This document shows, in pieces, positions 10,762 to 21,652 of a stretch of 64,000 nucleotides of DNA. Each line of letters starts with the position of its first letter. Position 1 is the first letter of the stretch. The position numbers were made by a program, and so were the translations under genes. The notes below the pieces were generated by a model. That model was not told the DNA's origin, made no database searches, and saw only the letters and a program-made list of their open reading frames with translations. The stretch lies in assembly GCA_001599975.1 (NCBI GenBank), contig BCIO01000003.1, forward strand, positions 1,606,677-1,670,676, given 5' to 3'. The stretch comes from Cystobasidiopsis lactophilus. Taxonomy: Eukaryota > Basidiomycota > Agaricostilbomycetes > Agaricostilbales > Chionosphaeraceae.

Positions 10762-10978
10762 TTGTTCGCGCGAATGTTAGGGAGACTGAATATCAGCCAT
10801 TGTACGATCATAAGGAGTTGTACAGCTCATGTCCTTGCTGCATTTCAATCAAAAAGGTCAAGACTGGGAGAGGTGCATCATACAGCATGACCGACCATGA
10901 GTCCTGCAGGGCAAGACGCGCAGGAAATTGGCCTCGGGTCGCGTCCTGCTGTCCCTGCTCCTCCAACCCTCCACCAAG

Positions 10979-13900
10979 ATGGACATCGACGAGCCCCAGT
11001 CTCCCCAACAGTCCCCTGCAAGGCAGGCTTCTGCCACTAACGCGGGAGGCAGCTCGCCCCTGGGCTTCCCAAACCTCAGCTCCAGTCCGCACGTCGCTGC
11101 CAGCTTGGGCGCCGGTCGCCAAGCAGGACGTGCGTCCCTCTTCTGCCCTCCATCACGACTGCATAGCTCTAACACACTGTCTTTGACGCACTGCAGGCAG
11201 CAGCTCCCCCCTCTTCTTCGCCGGCAGCTCGCCGACAAAGGGCCAGCAGCAGCCCATCTCTCAGCCCGCCAGCGCGGCCAGCGCAGGTCCTCGGTCTCGT
11301 GCATCAGCAGCAGTACGTTTAGCACTTTCTTTTAAAGCGCGTCTCGCAAATGCTGAACGATGCTGCGTCGTCCAGAGCCAGCAGTCAAGCGAGCCATTAT
11401 TCTTCCCCGAGTGCGTTGACCCTACTGCGTCGAACCGACGCGTCTTCTCTCGCTAATTGCCTTCTGTTGGACAGCTCCGATGGCACGCCCAAGGCATCGA
11501 GGGCCAGAACTGCGAATCAACGCGGCGACATTCATCCGTCGATGCCCACGTCCTCGCCAGCAGCTGCTCGACGCGCTACCTCCAACCACGAGCACAACAT
11601 GGGCTCGGTGGCAGGCAGTGACGCTGTCATGCGCAGTGAAGATGCAGGCGCACCGTCCTTGACAAACCGGACCGACCCTAACAGCGAGGCTGACGGCGCC
11701 GGCCCAGTCAGAGTGCTTTGGGGCACCTACGTGCGTCTCCCCTGTTATCTTTGTAAATCGCTGGATATTAACGGCTGACTCGCTCGTACAGGTCACCATG
11801 GGCGAGGCTATGGCCCTCTTCAAGAAGTTTTTGACCGAGTTCAAGATCAAGTATCGACGCCAATACGACGAGGAGCAAGGTCTGCCTCCCACCGCCACGG
11901 CCGCCCTCGAAGATCCCGAAACCCGCCTCTATGAGCAGTAGTATGTTTGACTGCCGGTTCTCTTGTGCGACATCGCTCAAACATTGAGATGCAGCTTGCG
12001 GACCATGCGGCTCACCCAGCAAACCAACCTCAACCTGGACTTGACGAACCTGATAGCCTTCCCTCCTTCCCGAAAGTTGGAGCGATGGCTTCGCAGCAAT
12101 CCCCAGGAGGTTGTGCCCATGTGCGATCAAGTGCTCAAAGAGTGCGTTCGCCCAAATCCTGCTTGGGCCCCTTTGGATGCTAACGCCCAAGCTACAGTTG
12201 CATGATTGACCTAGCTGTCGCCGACGCGATCGATGAAAGCGAGATTGAGGACATGGAGAGCCGTGTTTACAAGATTCGCCCCTTTGGCAGCGCCGAAAAG
12301 GGCCGCACTGGTACCGCTAGGGAGCGAGCTGGCTTGCAGTCTCAAGATGAAGACCGCATTGGTGTTAACATGCGCGATCTGGGTCCGGCAGGTGCGTTTT
12401 AGGCTCGCGAGACCGCAGGCGCATTTGACAAACCCTTGTGGCAGACATTGACAAGTTGGTCACCGTCAACGGCTTGGTCATTCGAGCGACTTCAATGATC
12501 CCCGACATGAAGCTTGGTAAGCGATGTTGAAACTCTTGACTTGCCGACTTGAGAGCTCAAAACAACTTCCAACAGCCTTCTTTCGATGCCAGGCCTGCAA
12601 CCACACGCTCACTGTTGACAACGATCGCGGCAAGATTGCCGAGCCAGTGCACTGCCCGCGTGAGGTCTGCGGCGTGCAAGGCAGCATGGCCCTCATCCAC
12701 AACCGCTGCGAGTTTGCCGACCGCCAAGTGATCCGGCTTCAGGAAACTCCAGATGCGGTGCCCGACGGCCAAACGCCGCACACGGTCTCCCTTTGTGTCT
12801 ACGACGAACTGGTCGATCTGTGCAAGCCCGGCGACCGAGTCTCCATCACCGGCATCTTCCGCTCCGTCCCTGTGCGCGTCAACCCTCGTCAGCGGACCAT
12901 CAAGAGCCTCTTCAAGACCTACTTGGACGTTTTGCACATTCGACGCAATGCGACCGGTCGCCGATTGGGCCTGGACGCTTCTACTCGCTCCGAGTTGCGC
13001 GGCATCGGCGTTGGCGGCGACGAGGCCGATGCCAGAGCCGACCAGGACGAAGAAGATCTGCGCGAGGCTCTTGCCAGCGACGACAACCAGAACGCGCCTG
13101 CTACCGGGCGCAAGAGCCGAGCCGAACGAGAGCAGGCGTTGGTCGAGCTCAGCCAGCGCGATGACATCTACGAGCTGCTTTCGCGCAGCTTGGCTCCCAG
13201 CATTTGGGAAATGGACGACATCAAGAAGGGAATCCTCTTGCAACTCTTCGGTGGCACAAACAAGACTATCAGCACCGGTGGAGGCGGAGGCGGCCCACGC
13301 TACCGTGGCGACATCAACGTCCTTCTGGTTGGCGATCCTGGTACTTCCAAGAGTCAAATTCTGCAGGTGAGACTTTCATTCTTGCTATCACCGTGCGAGC
13401 CGATGCTGAGACTGCATGTTGCTCTCAGTATGTCCACAAGCTTTCACCTCGCGGCGTGTACACTTCGGGCAAGGGCTCCTCCGCCGTCGGCCTCACCGCC
13501 TATGTTACGCGGGATCCCGACTCCAAGCAGCTGGTTCTCGAAAGGTGGGCGGCCCTCGGAAGATTGTTTCCCTCAGTTGTAGTGCTAATTGCGAGTACTC
13601 TACACAGTGGCGCTCTGGTGCTGTCTGACGGCGGCATCTGCTGCATCGACGAGTTTGATAAGATGAGCGACGCCACTCGCAGCGTTTTGCACGAAGTCAT
13701 GGAGCAGCAAACCGTGTCCATCGCCAAAGCTGGCATCATCACCACCTTGAACGCCCGCACCTCGATCTTAGCGGCGGCGAACCCCGTCGGCTCCAAATAC
13801 AACCTGAAGTGGCCAATAACGCGCAACATCGACCTGCCGCCCACCCTCATCTCCCGCTTCGACCTCTTGTATCTCGTCCTCGATCGCATCGACGAGGCAA

Positions 13901-14853
13901 ACGATCGCCGCTTGGCCAAGCATCTGGTCAATCTTTATCTGGAGGACAAGCCCGAGACGGGAGGGTCTGATATCTTGGTGCGTCTCTTGATTCATAAAGC
14001 GTCGAGAGAGTGGGCCACTCAAGCGTTCCAAAAGCCGGTCGAGACTCTGACCTCGTACATCACCTACGCCCGCGAGCGTATCCACCCCAAGTTGACTTCC
14101 ACTGCGTGTGACTTGCTGGTCAAGAACTACGTTGGCATGCGCGCTGTCGGCTACGACCCTCGCACGGCGGACCGCCGCATCACCGCCACCACCCGTCAGC
14201 TTGAGAGCATGTGCGCTTGGTCCCTTTTGTTGGTTCGCAGTGGACTTCACTGACCTGAATAACCTCGCAGGATCCGACTGTCAGAAGCTCACGCCAGGAT
14301 GCGATTCAGCAGCCGCGTCGACGAAGAGGACGTTGCTGTTAGTTTCAAGACCCTTCTTACAGTTCAATGGGTGCTCATTGCAGTGTTGTGGCTTAACAGG
14401 AAGCCGGCCGTCTCATCCGTGAAGCGCTTAAAGAGAGTGCGACCGACCCGACAACTGGTCTGATCGACGTAAGTCTTTCTGGCCGCCACATGCTGAGGGG
14501 GACTCCGTCGCTGACTTCGTTCTAGCTCGACTTGCTTCAAACAGGCCAGGGCTCGCACCAGCGCAAGATGCAGGGCGACCTGCGCAAGGAAATCCTCAAC
14601 CTTCTGGAGAGCGCCGACCCCGGCAACAAGGGCATGCGCTACACCGAGCTCGCTGACCAACTGCAGAAGCAAAGCAGCATCGTGGGTTGATTTTCGCTGC
14701 TGCCTTAGCAAGGCTTGTTGCTCAAGTGCTTTGTTGCGCGCGCAGCCGGTCGAGACCGCGGAGCTCTCGAGCATCCTCAAGGCCCTGGAGGGCGATGGAA
14801 CCCTCAAGGTGACAGGCGAGCGAGAGAACAGGAGGGTCAGGCGGCAGGCTTAA
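10979..14853 (+). CDS. MCM4: MCM4, replicative helicase subunit
   Basis: Subunit of the MCM2-7 helicase that unwinds DNA at replication origins. The N-terminal region starting [18 protein letters not shown] is Ser/Pro/Ala-rich, as expected for the kinase-regulated MCM4 tail. A four-cysteine zinc finger follows, with C-x2-C in CQACNHTL and later cysteines in HCPREVC. The AAA+ core has Walker [12 protein letters not shown], Walker [10 protein letters not shown], sensor region [13 protein letters not shown] and arginine-finger motif [12 protein letters not shown]. The lid/C-terminal helices include [10 protein letters not shown], and the winged-helix end is [12 protein letters not shown] with stop TAA at 14851-14853. 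At least ten introns break it up. An upstream coding exon cannot be excluded. MCM4 rather than another MCM is chosen from the tail, the zinc-finger spacing and the overall match. Confidence 0.93.
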
Positions 14854-14920
14854 GATAGATGTGAAGTACGGGGTGGCTTTCCAGGGTAGAAACGCGCAAC
14901 TTATGTAACAACTCGCCACT

Positions 14921-14926
14921 AATAAA
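14921..14926 (+). terminator. Polyadenylation signal after MCM4
   Basis: AATAAA lies 67 nt after the MCM4 stop codon and 30 nt before the convergent neighbour's stop. It is followed by a TCTCTCTCTC run. It fits a cleavage/polyadenylation signal by position and sequence. Confidence 0.5.
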
Positions 14927-14956
14927 ATTGGGTCTCTCTCTCTCTGTCCCTCTCCC

Positions 14957-16487
14957 TTAGCGGGCCGCGCCCAGGTAGCGACGTTTGAGGCTGGCTTTGA
15001 GCACGATGCGGAAGTAAGGCGTCATGCTTCGCTTTTGGCCCACGGCCGTCAGCAACTCGCCGAGGGAATCCGGGTCGTTGAGGAGCACAATCTCGGCCAG
15101 GTTGGTGGCAGATTTGACACCCTGTTTGAGCCTCCAATCAGTTGGTGATGAGCACAGTAATGGCAGGGCCGCAGACGCACCACTTGGCGAAAGGCATCGG
15201 CGTAGGCACCTGCGCCGGTGTACACTTCTTCCAGAGCGCTTCCGAGGTCCGACCAGTCAGCGCCGCCTTCGGGGTTGGCATCTTTGTATTGGAGAAAGGC
15301 AGATTCTGTTCCGGCGATCAGTTCTGAAATCCACAGGTGCAAGGTGCAAGGTCTGCGTCCACTCACCGCCTTCGTCAGAGGCCAACACAGCCTGTCCGGC
15401 GTTCTCCTCTCGGCGGGGTCCAGCAGGTGTAAAAGGGTCCTCGCTTTCATCGCCGCCGTCTTCGTCAAAGTGGTGCTGAACGTCTTCTCGGGTTTGGAAG
15501 TGGTGCAAAGCGGAATCCGAGTCCTCGATGAGGCAGCTGCCCAAGAGGCGGCGGTCGAACTGGGTCAGGTCGACCATCGTGTCGCCTAAGTGGCACAAGC
15601 GGATTCGGACGTCGTACACCCTCTGGCGTCGGGTGAGCAACCACCTCGATACGGCAGGAGGCGAACTGGGCAAAAACACACCAAGCAAGGCCAAAGGGGG
15701 GCGCTGTACCAGAGCTTCAAGGTGTCAAAGTACTTGCGGAAGAGCTTGGACGTGCTGTGGTCGATGGGGTAGATGGCGCGGACCAGGGCGTCGGACGCTT
15801 GGGCGAACACGTCAAAGCTGATCTCCGCGTCCGCGTCCTCAAAGTCGTCCGCGCCGTCGCTTTGGCTTTCGCGCAGGACGAGGAGCCGGTAGGTCTTCGT
15901 CAGGCTTTTAAGGGGCAGAGTCAAAGATCAGAAGAGGTTCTCCCCTCCTTTCTGTACCCAGCCGTTTCCTCACCTCGTATAAGCCCAAGGTCTGCGGCGC
16001 AAGGCGCTCAGGACTGAAAAGTAGCGCCAATGAGCACCTCTATCGAATTCACAGTAAGGAAAGCCGGCAACGTACATTGCTCGGTTGGACTGGAAGCGTC
16101 TTTACTGGCCGCCGGTGGTGGCGTTGGGTTGTCGACCGCGGTGCTCTGCTCGTCCGAGCTATCCGAGTCCACAGGGGAGGGCGGGGCGACGGAGACGTCC
16201 GGGTCAAAGTGGACGTGGGAGTCTGCCGCGGCCGCCGAGCTCTTAGCGGAAGGAGGAGGTGGTGGCGCCCTCCTTGCTCCAGCAGTTCGGGCTTGGACAA
16301 AGGCCTGCTCGGCGGCGTCCTGGCGCTCAGCCTCGGCTTTGAGGCGGTTGGACTCTTCCACCATGTGCTTCCTAAAGCAGTATTTCCGCCTTGAGATATT
16401 AGTTGCAGCACTACTCCTTTCGAAACGCGATACCGGAGGGACTCACAAGTCTCCTTCCTCCAGGTCGATTTCGTTAATGAGGCCCAT
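14957..16487 (-). CDS. Unrecognised conserved-looking protein with acidic/proline-rich N-terminal region
   Basis: Multi-exon minus-strand gene that I do not recognise. Spliced reading gives MGLINEIDLEEGDL, then a charged helix KHMVEESNRLKAEAERQDAA. A Pro/Ser/Asp-rich linker follows, then a folded-looking part: KTYRLLVLRESQSDG, ISFDVFAQASDALVRAIYP, KLFRKYFDTLKLW, RVYDVRIRLCHLGDTMVDL and a Asp/Glu-rich segment. The end is helical: FLQYKDANPEGGADWSDL, KSATNLAEIVLLNDPDSL, MTPYFRIVLKASLKRRYLG, with stop TAA at 14957-14959. Clean intron borders (GTGAG or GTACG...AG) and protein-like composition across exons argue that it is real. It is convergent with MCM4 and tandem with RPB9. The first Met at 16487 is the best candidate, but a further upstream exon is possible. 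Confidence 0.6.
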
Positions 16488-16801
16488 GGGAATATCCAGA
16501 GAAGAGAGAAGAGAGGCAAGTCGTGGTGGAACGCAGAGAAGAACAGAAGGGACATCCGGCCCCCCAGAGGCCTCCACAACAAAGGGAAGACCTGACCGAC
16601 CGACTGGCAAGGACCTGCAAGATAGAAAGTAGCGCCAACGCCATCTCTGTCGAAAGGTAGCCACGAGATTTGGGGATCGAGGCGAGCGAAAAATCAGTGG
16701 TGGTGGCCCAAGGCAAAGACAGAAATTGGTGAAGTGGAAAAGAAAGCGGGTTGGGTACAAGTACATTGCATGGCCTCTCGATAGTGTGTGCGTGTGTGTG
16801 T
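16488..16801. other. Intergenic with GT microsatellite
   Basis: This 314-bp gap lies between the unrecognised gene's start and the RPB9 stop, both on the minus strand. It holds purine-rich sequence near 16500-16540 and an imperfect (GT)n run at 16784-16801 that abuts the RPB9 stop codon. No coding exon is supported, though a short 5' exon of the downstream gene could hide here. Confidence 0.5.
16784..16801. repeat. Imperfect (GT)n microsatellite
   Basis: Seventeen to eighteen bases of GT repeats with one GC interruption, directly 3' of the RPB9 stop codon on the opposite reading direction. It would be transcribed as (AC)n in the RPB9 3' UTR. Confidence 0.7.
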
Positions 16802-17559
16802 CTACTCTTCCACCGGCTCGGCCTCGTTCCTGCGCCTGCTCCGGAGGACGGGGTCGATGAAGGACTTGTTACACCTGTTGTGCGTGTACCCCCGGCCGAT
16901 TTGAGCGCCAAGAACCAACAGCAACAAGAAAAGAGAGAAGGAAACGCACGCCACACAAACGTAGAACAAGGTCATGCGAGTCTCGGTCCGTTTGGACTGA
17001 TCTTGGAAGAAGACGGCTCTATGCCCGAGTGAGCTTGGGGGGTTCCAAGTCCAAAGAGATAAAAGAGAAGCGCACTCTGAGGTATGACACCTTGGGCATT
17101 CAATGTTCGATCGAGGCTGTGAGAGAGAGGCATGAGCTCGAAGAAGGGAGGGAAGGAAAGAGTGGCAAACCAACCAAGGTCGGGTCCGTCCCAATGTCCT
17201 GAGTCACTCCTGCCGACTCCCTGCATTCTCTCTCAGCACACACACACGCTAAATGCGCGACGAGGCTCACTTGGCCAGCACGATCAGGTCGTCCCTGTAA
17301 ACGCAGGGGTTGGGCGTCTCCTCCTCGTGCTCGCAAGACCGGCAGGCGTAGAGCAGCACTTGATGCACCTTGTCCACCTTGTGTTGTCCTCTTTACTCTC
17401 AGTCCTTTACAAAGTGTTCATGTGGCAAGGACCGCACCTTTGGGTAGAGCAAGTCTTTGTTTCCCGCCCGCTCAGTCAGCCTCTCTCTTCCCTCTCTGTG
17501 CCAAGCGACTCACTGTTGCAAACCTCGCAGAAGCGCAGGTTGTTGTACTGAGCTGCCAT
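16802..17559 (-). CDS. RPB9: RNA polymerase II subunit Rpb9
   Basis: Small zinc-ribbon subunit of RNA polymerase II involved in start-site choice, fidelity and transcript cleavage. Spliced exons give [81 protein letters not shown] and [20 protein letters not shown]. These are the N-terminal zinc ribbon, the linker with TQDI and DPTL, and the C-terminal TFIIS-like ribbon. The last zinc pair is VCVAC, made by an intron inside the GCG alanine codon. The final exon adds [20 protein letters not shown] and two Glu, with stop at 16802-16804. Seven or so short exons in under 760 bp. It shares a 79-bp divergent promoter with the mitochondrial uL14 gene. Confidence 0.93.
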
Positions 17560-17638
17560 CACTCAGCCACGCCTTGAGTTGATCGTCCGAGTCCAACCAA
17601 CGACCGGCTTGGAGTCGAGCAGCCGCCCAAAGCCCAAA
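17560..17638. promoter_or_regulatory. 79-bp bidirectional promoter region, RPB9 / mitochondrial uL14
   Basis: Only 79 bp separate the two divergent start codons. Both 5' UTRs and both core promoters must fit here or reach into the genes. No clear TATA box is visible. The shared-promoter role is inferred from geometry. Confidence 0.5.
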
Positions 17639-18220
17639 ATGCTGGGTCTCAAGGCCACCATGGTTCTTCTTCCCTCCCTGCCTCCCTCTCTGTGTATCAT
17701 CTAATGTTTAGTGACACAGGCCGTCATTGACAATTCCGGCGCGCTGGTCGCCGAATGCATCAACGTCCTCAAGTCCAAAACTTCCTTTGGCCTAGCCCGA
17801 ACAGGTCCACTTCCCCCTCCCCTCGTCTCTTTGGGAAGACATGCTCATGGAGGACGAGAACAGGAGACGAGATCGTAGTGGTCATCAAGCGGGCGAGGCC
17901 AATAGCGGCCTCCATCCACGCCCAGCAGGCCTCCGCCCAAAAAGTCAAGCGCGGCGACGTCCGCCGGGCCGTCGTCGTGCGCACCAAGAAGGAGATGCGC
18001 AGGCCGGACGGCAGGTACATCCGCTTCGACACCAACGCCGCCGTCCTCCTCAACAACAAGCGCGAGCTGCTCGGCTCCAGGATCCAAGGCGCCGTCAGTG
18101 CGGATCTCCGCCGGGTTCGTTTTCTCTCTCTCTCACTCACTTTCCACTCGTAGCTGAATGCGTGTGTTTTTGCAGAAGGGCTGGTCTCGGATCGCTAGTC
18201 TCGCAGAGCGTGTTGTATAG
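17639..18220 (+). CDS. MRPL38: Mitochondrial ribosomal protein uL14 (Mrpl38)
   Basis: Large-subunit mitochondrial ribosomal protein of the uL14 family. The first 24-nt exon gives MLGLKATM. The next exons give [19 protein letters not shown], then [52 protein letters not shown] and IQGAV. A last exon encodes [14 protein letters not shown] with stop TAG at 18218-18220. The [14 protein letters not shown] and DTNAAVLLN blocks are typical of uL14. The short form, with no cytosolic-type N-terminus, and the match to organellar uL14 favour the mitochondrial protein. It diverges from RPB9 and converges on the PKA gene. Confidence 0.88.
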
Positions 18221-18410
18221 AACTATTCACACTTGTAAACTTTTCCCACCTTCACCCCCTTTGATCATTCCCCCATGTTTTCAAAAGAAAGTGCAAATTG
18301 GGTATACCCATTTGAAAAACCTCCCAAGGACAAAAAAGACGAAAAAGGTAAAGAAAGGCATTCGTACAAAGGGGGCGGCGTTTCCCTCCTCTGAAAAAGA
18401 AAGGGCATCC

Positions 18411-20489
18411 TCAAAAGTCCAAAAAGAAGGCCGCAAACTGGTCCTCCGTCTCATACGCCCGCCGCAGCCGCTCCTTCTCCGCGTCCGACGGCTCCCGCCA
18501 CAGGCCGCGCGCCGCCGCCTGCCGTTTGCGGTGCGCCCGCGCCAGGGCTGGCAGGTGCTCCAGGTTGAACTGGGCGTAGCGCTCAAAGTGCGAGCAGTCG
18601 CCCGGACTCCGCGATCTTGGCGTGATAGGAGCCTGTCAAAGGACGCCCACTCAGTCTGAGCACTTTTGGAGGGGAAAAAAAAGAGGAGCGCACCGGGACT
18701 TCTCTGCGCCGCACTTGGTCCCACGACACGCCCTCGAACCAAGGGTGGTTCTTGATGTCCTCGATGCCGCCGACCAGGTTGCCGAGCCGGCGGGTGAGGT
18801 TGGCGCTGAGCAGGCGGCGGATCAGGTCGCGCGCCACCGGGTGGACGTGGTCGGGGAAGTGCAGCTTGCCGGACAGGATCTTCTCGTAGATGCCCAGCGG
18901 GTTGTCCGCCCAGAACGCCGGGTAGCCGCACATCATCTCGAACAGCAGCACCCCCAAGGCCCAGTAGTCCGCCGCCTTGCCGTGCCCCGTCGATTGGATC
19001 TGAGGATGTCCACAAGCGTCAATCAAACACAGTCAAAAAGATTGGCCACTGACGATTTCCGGGGCCAGGTACTCTGGCGTGCCGCACAGGGTAAAGGTGC
19101 GGTCAGGCACGACCTTGGCGAACCCAAAGTCGGTGATTTTGATGTAGCCCTGGTGGTCCAACAGCAAGTTCTCCGGCTTGAGGTCCCGGTAGATCACGTC
19201 CCGGTTGTGCAGGTACTCGAGGGCGAGGATGATGTTGGCTGCGTAGAAGCGCGAGACGTCCGCAGAGAAGCGGCCCGCACGCCGGAGGTGGCTGAACAGC
19301 TCGCCGCCTTGGATGAACTCCATGAGGATATAGAGGTTGCGCTCGTCTTGAAAGGTGCAAAAGCTGGGGGAAAGCCAACCTCGAAAGTTCAGGCCGCTGT
19401 GGATTTCCCCCATTTTTAGGGCAAGAAATGGACTTACAGGTTGACAAGCCCGCTGTGGCGGACGCTGGCGAGGATGGCCCGCTCTGAGTTGATGTGCTGG
19501 ACTTGCTTGAGGCGGACCACATCCACTTTGCTGAGCACCTTCATGGCAAAGTACTGTGGCAAATTCTGCAATGGCGCCCGGAGCAAGCGGCAAAGCAAGA
19601 CTCGGCCAAACGTGCCCGTTCCTGCATGATGTTGCAGCTTTTGAGTGGCTGTCGCGAAAAGAGCAGGAGAAAGCGGATGCGCACCCAACGTCTCCAGCAC
19701 CTCAAAGTCTTCTAACCCGAGGCCCAAATCCTGGCCCTTCCGCGTCTCTCTTGACAGGGTTGGCACAAAAGGCGGCACATAGTCCGTGATCATGGGCGGT
19801 GCGTAAGATTCTGTCGGGACGGACTGCGGTTGCGGCGGCTGCTGGGGATAAGGGCTGTTGAGCTTGAGCGAGTCGAAGCCCAGACCACTGGAGGTGACTG
19901 GAGACTGGCCGAATGTTGACGTCGGCGTTGCCGGGGCGCCAAACGGCACCGTGTTCATGATATCGTCCATGCTGCCTCGGTACGACGATCCACTTCCGGA
20001 GTGGACGGCGGGGTAGGGCGAAATTTGGTTGGTCGGCGAGTGCGCATGAATGGCCGATGGCGCCGGGGAGGGGTAGAAGGAGGCTGGGTTGCGGAAGAAG
20101 TCAGGGTTGGAGGAAGGGCTGACTTCCGCGGGGGTGGTGAGTGGCCAAATGGCGTCCTCGGCGGAGTGCGAGTGCCCGGGCTCGTGCTGTTGCTGCAATG
20201 TGATTGGAGAAGCACCGAGGGTGGTGGGCAGCATTTCAGGGTAGTAGATAGAGGCAGGCGTGGGATAGGCATCTTCGAGCGCGGCGGGTTTGGCGGCGGC
20301 AGCGCCCTCTGCGCTTGCAGCGGCGTCGGCACGCATCGTCTTGGGCGAGACCTGACCCTTGAAGCTGCGTGCGACCTTATGGAGTGTGGCCAAATCAGAG
20401 GCGGACGAGGGCTCGAAGGCGGCGGACGGGCTTCTGCTTCGCTTGCGCTGGAGTGTTTGAGTCTGTTGCGGCGGCAGCACACTGGCCAT
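18411..20489 (-). CDS. cAMP-dependent protein kinase catalytic subunit
   Basis: AGC-family Ser/Thr kinase, the catalytic subunit of PKA. An N-terminal extension of roughly 270 residues, starting [20 protein letters not shown], is Pro/Ser/Ala-rich. It leads into [13 protein letters not shown] and the glycine loop [10 protein letters not shown], which is formed across an intron. The ATP lysine is in YFAMKVLSK, the catalytic loop in [12 protein letters not shown], the Mg site in DFGFAKVV, the activation-loop threonine in [14 protein letters not shown], and substrate-lobe residues in [20 protein letters not shown]. The C-terminus ends [17 protein letters not shown] with stop at 18411-18413. It has the PKA-type acidic FxxF-like tail. 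The long N-terminal extension is common in fungal PKA. The upstream 1.16 kb is gene-free, suggesting a large promoter. Confidence 0.93.
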
Positions 20490-21652
20490 GCTATCAGGCA
20501 GTGGTGGACGGTAACAACCTGCACATGGGCAGTGGTGGTGTGACTCTTCGAGAGAGAGGGAAGGAATTAATGGCTTGCTTCGCAGGCCGAGCGTCGAGGT
20601 CCGTGCGGCAGCGTGGTCAACTCAGCTCCGACTTCCACCCCAAGGGACCCGGTGCGGCTGGAGAGGTGCAAGGTAGCGTGTCTTACATCACAAGATGGCG
20701 ATGGGGATTGGCCGCCTGGCGAGAACAAAAGGCCTTTGCAAAAGAGTGAGACACTGTAAACCCCGTCCGGCCCTGGTGCGCGTTTCCTCCTCGAAAGATC
20801 TACATGACTATGATCATACGGCGCCCTAGCCTAAATTCTGTGTAGAGTTGTACCTCAGCCCTTGAAGCGAATGAGTAGGCCGTGAAGAGTTCGGCAGATG
20901 CCCTCGACTGTACCTGAATGTCCCCAAGCGTCCACCATAGGAAGCATCGAACCCAAACGCAAACAGCAAAAGGAGGAAAGGAGGAGGAGAGTTCAGATAG
21001 TTGAGCTTGTCAGCTTAGCATGACAATGGGTTGGCAGCGGCCCAAAAAATTGAGCACACCGCCAACCGCAAAGATTGCTCTGCGCTTGACTCTATAAATT
21101 TTGCTCTTATCATCATTTCGAAGAAGAAGAAGGAGGAAGGGAAGGGAAGGGACAAGGAAGAGATGAAGCAGCCGCACAGCGGGCCAACAAACAACACGAC
21201 TGGACAGAGCGAGCGCGTGGTGAGGAGCAACCGAGACGCTGTCTTCGTGAGCTTCACAGTCTTGGTGGCAGAACATAGCATGCGGCGGAGGTGATGGACC
21301 ATTGAGTGCGTCGGTCGCAAGGTGGTGCACTCGCCCAAAAATTTTCGGTGCATGAATCCTTCAATTGCAGGGCTCTAACAAAGATGTCGCTGGTTGGCTG
21401 TTAGCAGGTCGGTGCTGATGCAGTGGTCGACAAGCCGGCGAAGGATGGGCCGCAGGCCAGTGGCCCAACAAAAAGTCGCCCTTCGTCGTGCAAGCGCAAG
21501 CCGATCTTGGAAGAGGTCGTCGACTCGGGAGGCCCGGCGGCAGGTCCACACTGGCCTGAACGCGCACGAGTAGCAGTAGTGACGTGCTCTAAGCTTCGAG
21601 CTGAGCAGCGGGGACCTCTTGAACCTCGAGCTCGGCCCATCCAACAATCACA
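20490..21652. other. Long intergenic region upstream of PKA and SCYL2-type genes
   Basis: At 1,163 bp this is the largest gap in the window. It lies between the divergent start codons of the PKA gene (minus) and the SCYL2-type gene (plus). It contains a purine-rich plus-strand tract at about 21120-21168 (pyrimidine-rich on the PKA sense strand) and an A/T-richer patch around 21090-21130. I find no supported exon or RNA gene. It probably holds a long PKA 5' UTR and regulatory sites. Confidence 0.5.
21120..21168 (+). repeat. Polypurine tract
   Basis: About 49 bases that are nearly all A and G on the plus strand, made of AAG, AGG and AAGGG units. It lies roughly 630 bp upstream of the PKA start codon and would be a CT-rich stretch in a long PKA leader. 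Confidence 0.6.

Noticed and set aside
12557-13357. 266-codon open frame on the minus strand within MCM4
   Set aside because: It mirrors the MCM4 coding exon. It has no recognisable domain, and high-GC third positions of MCM4 open the antisense frame.
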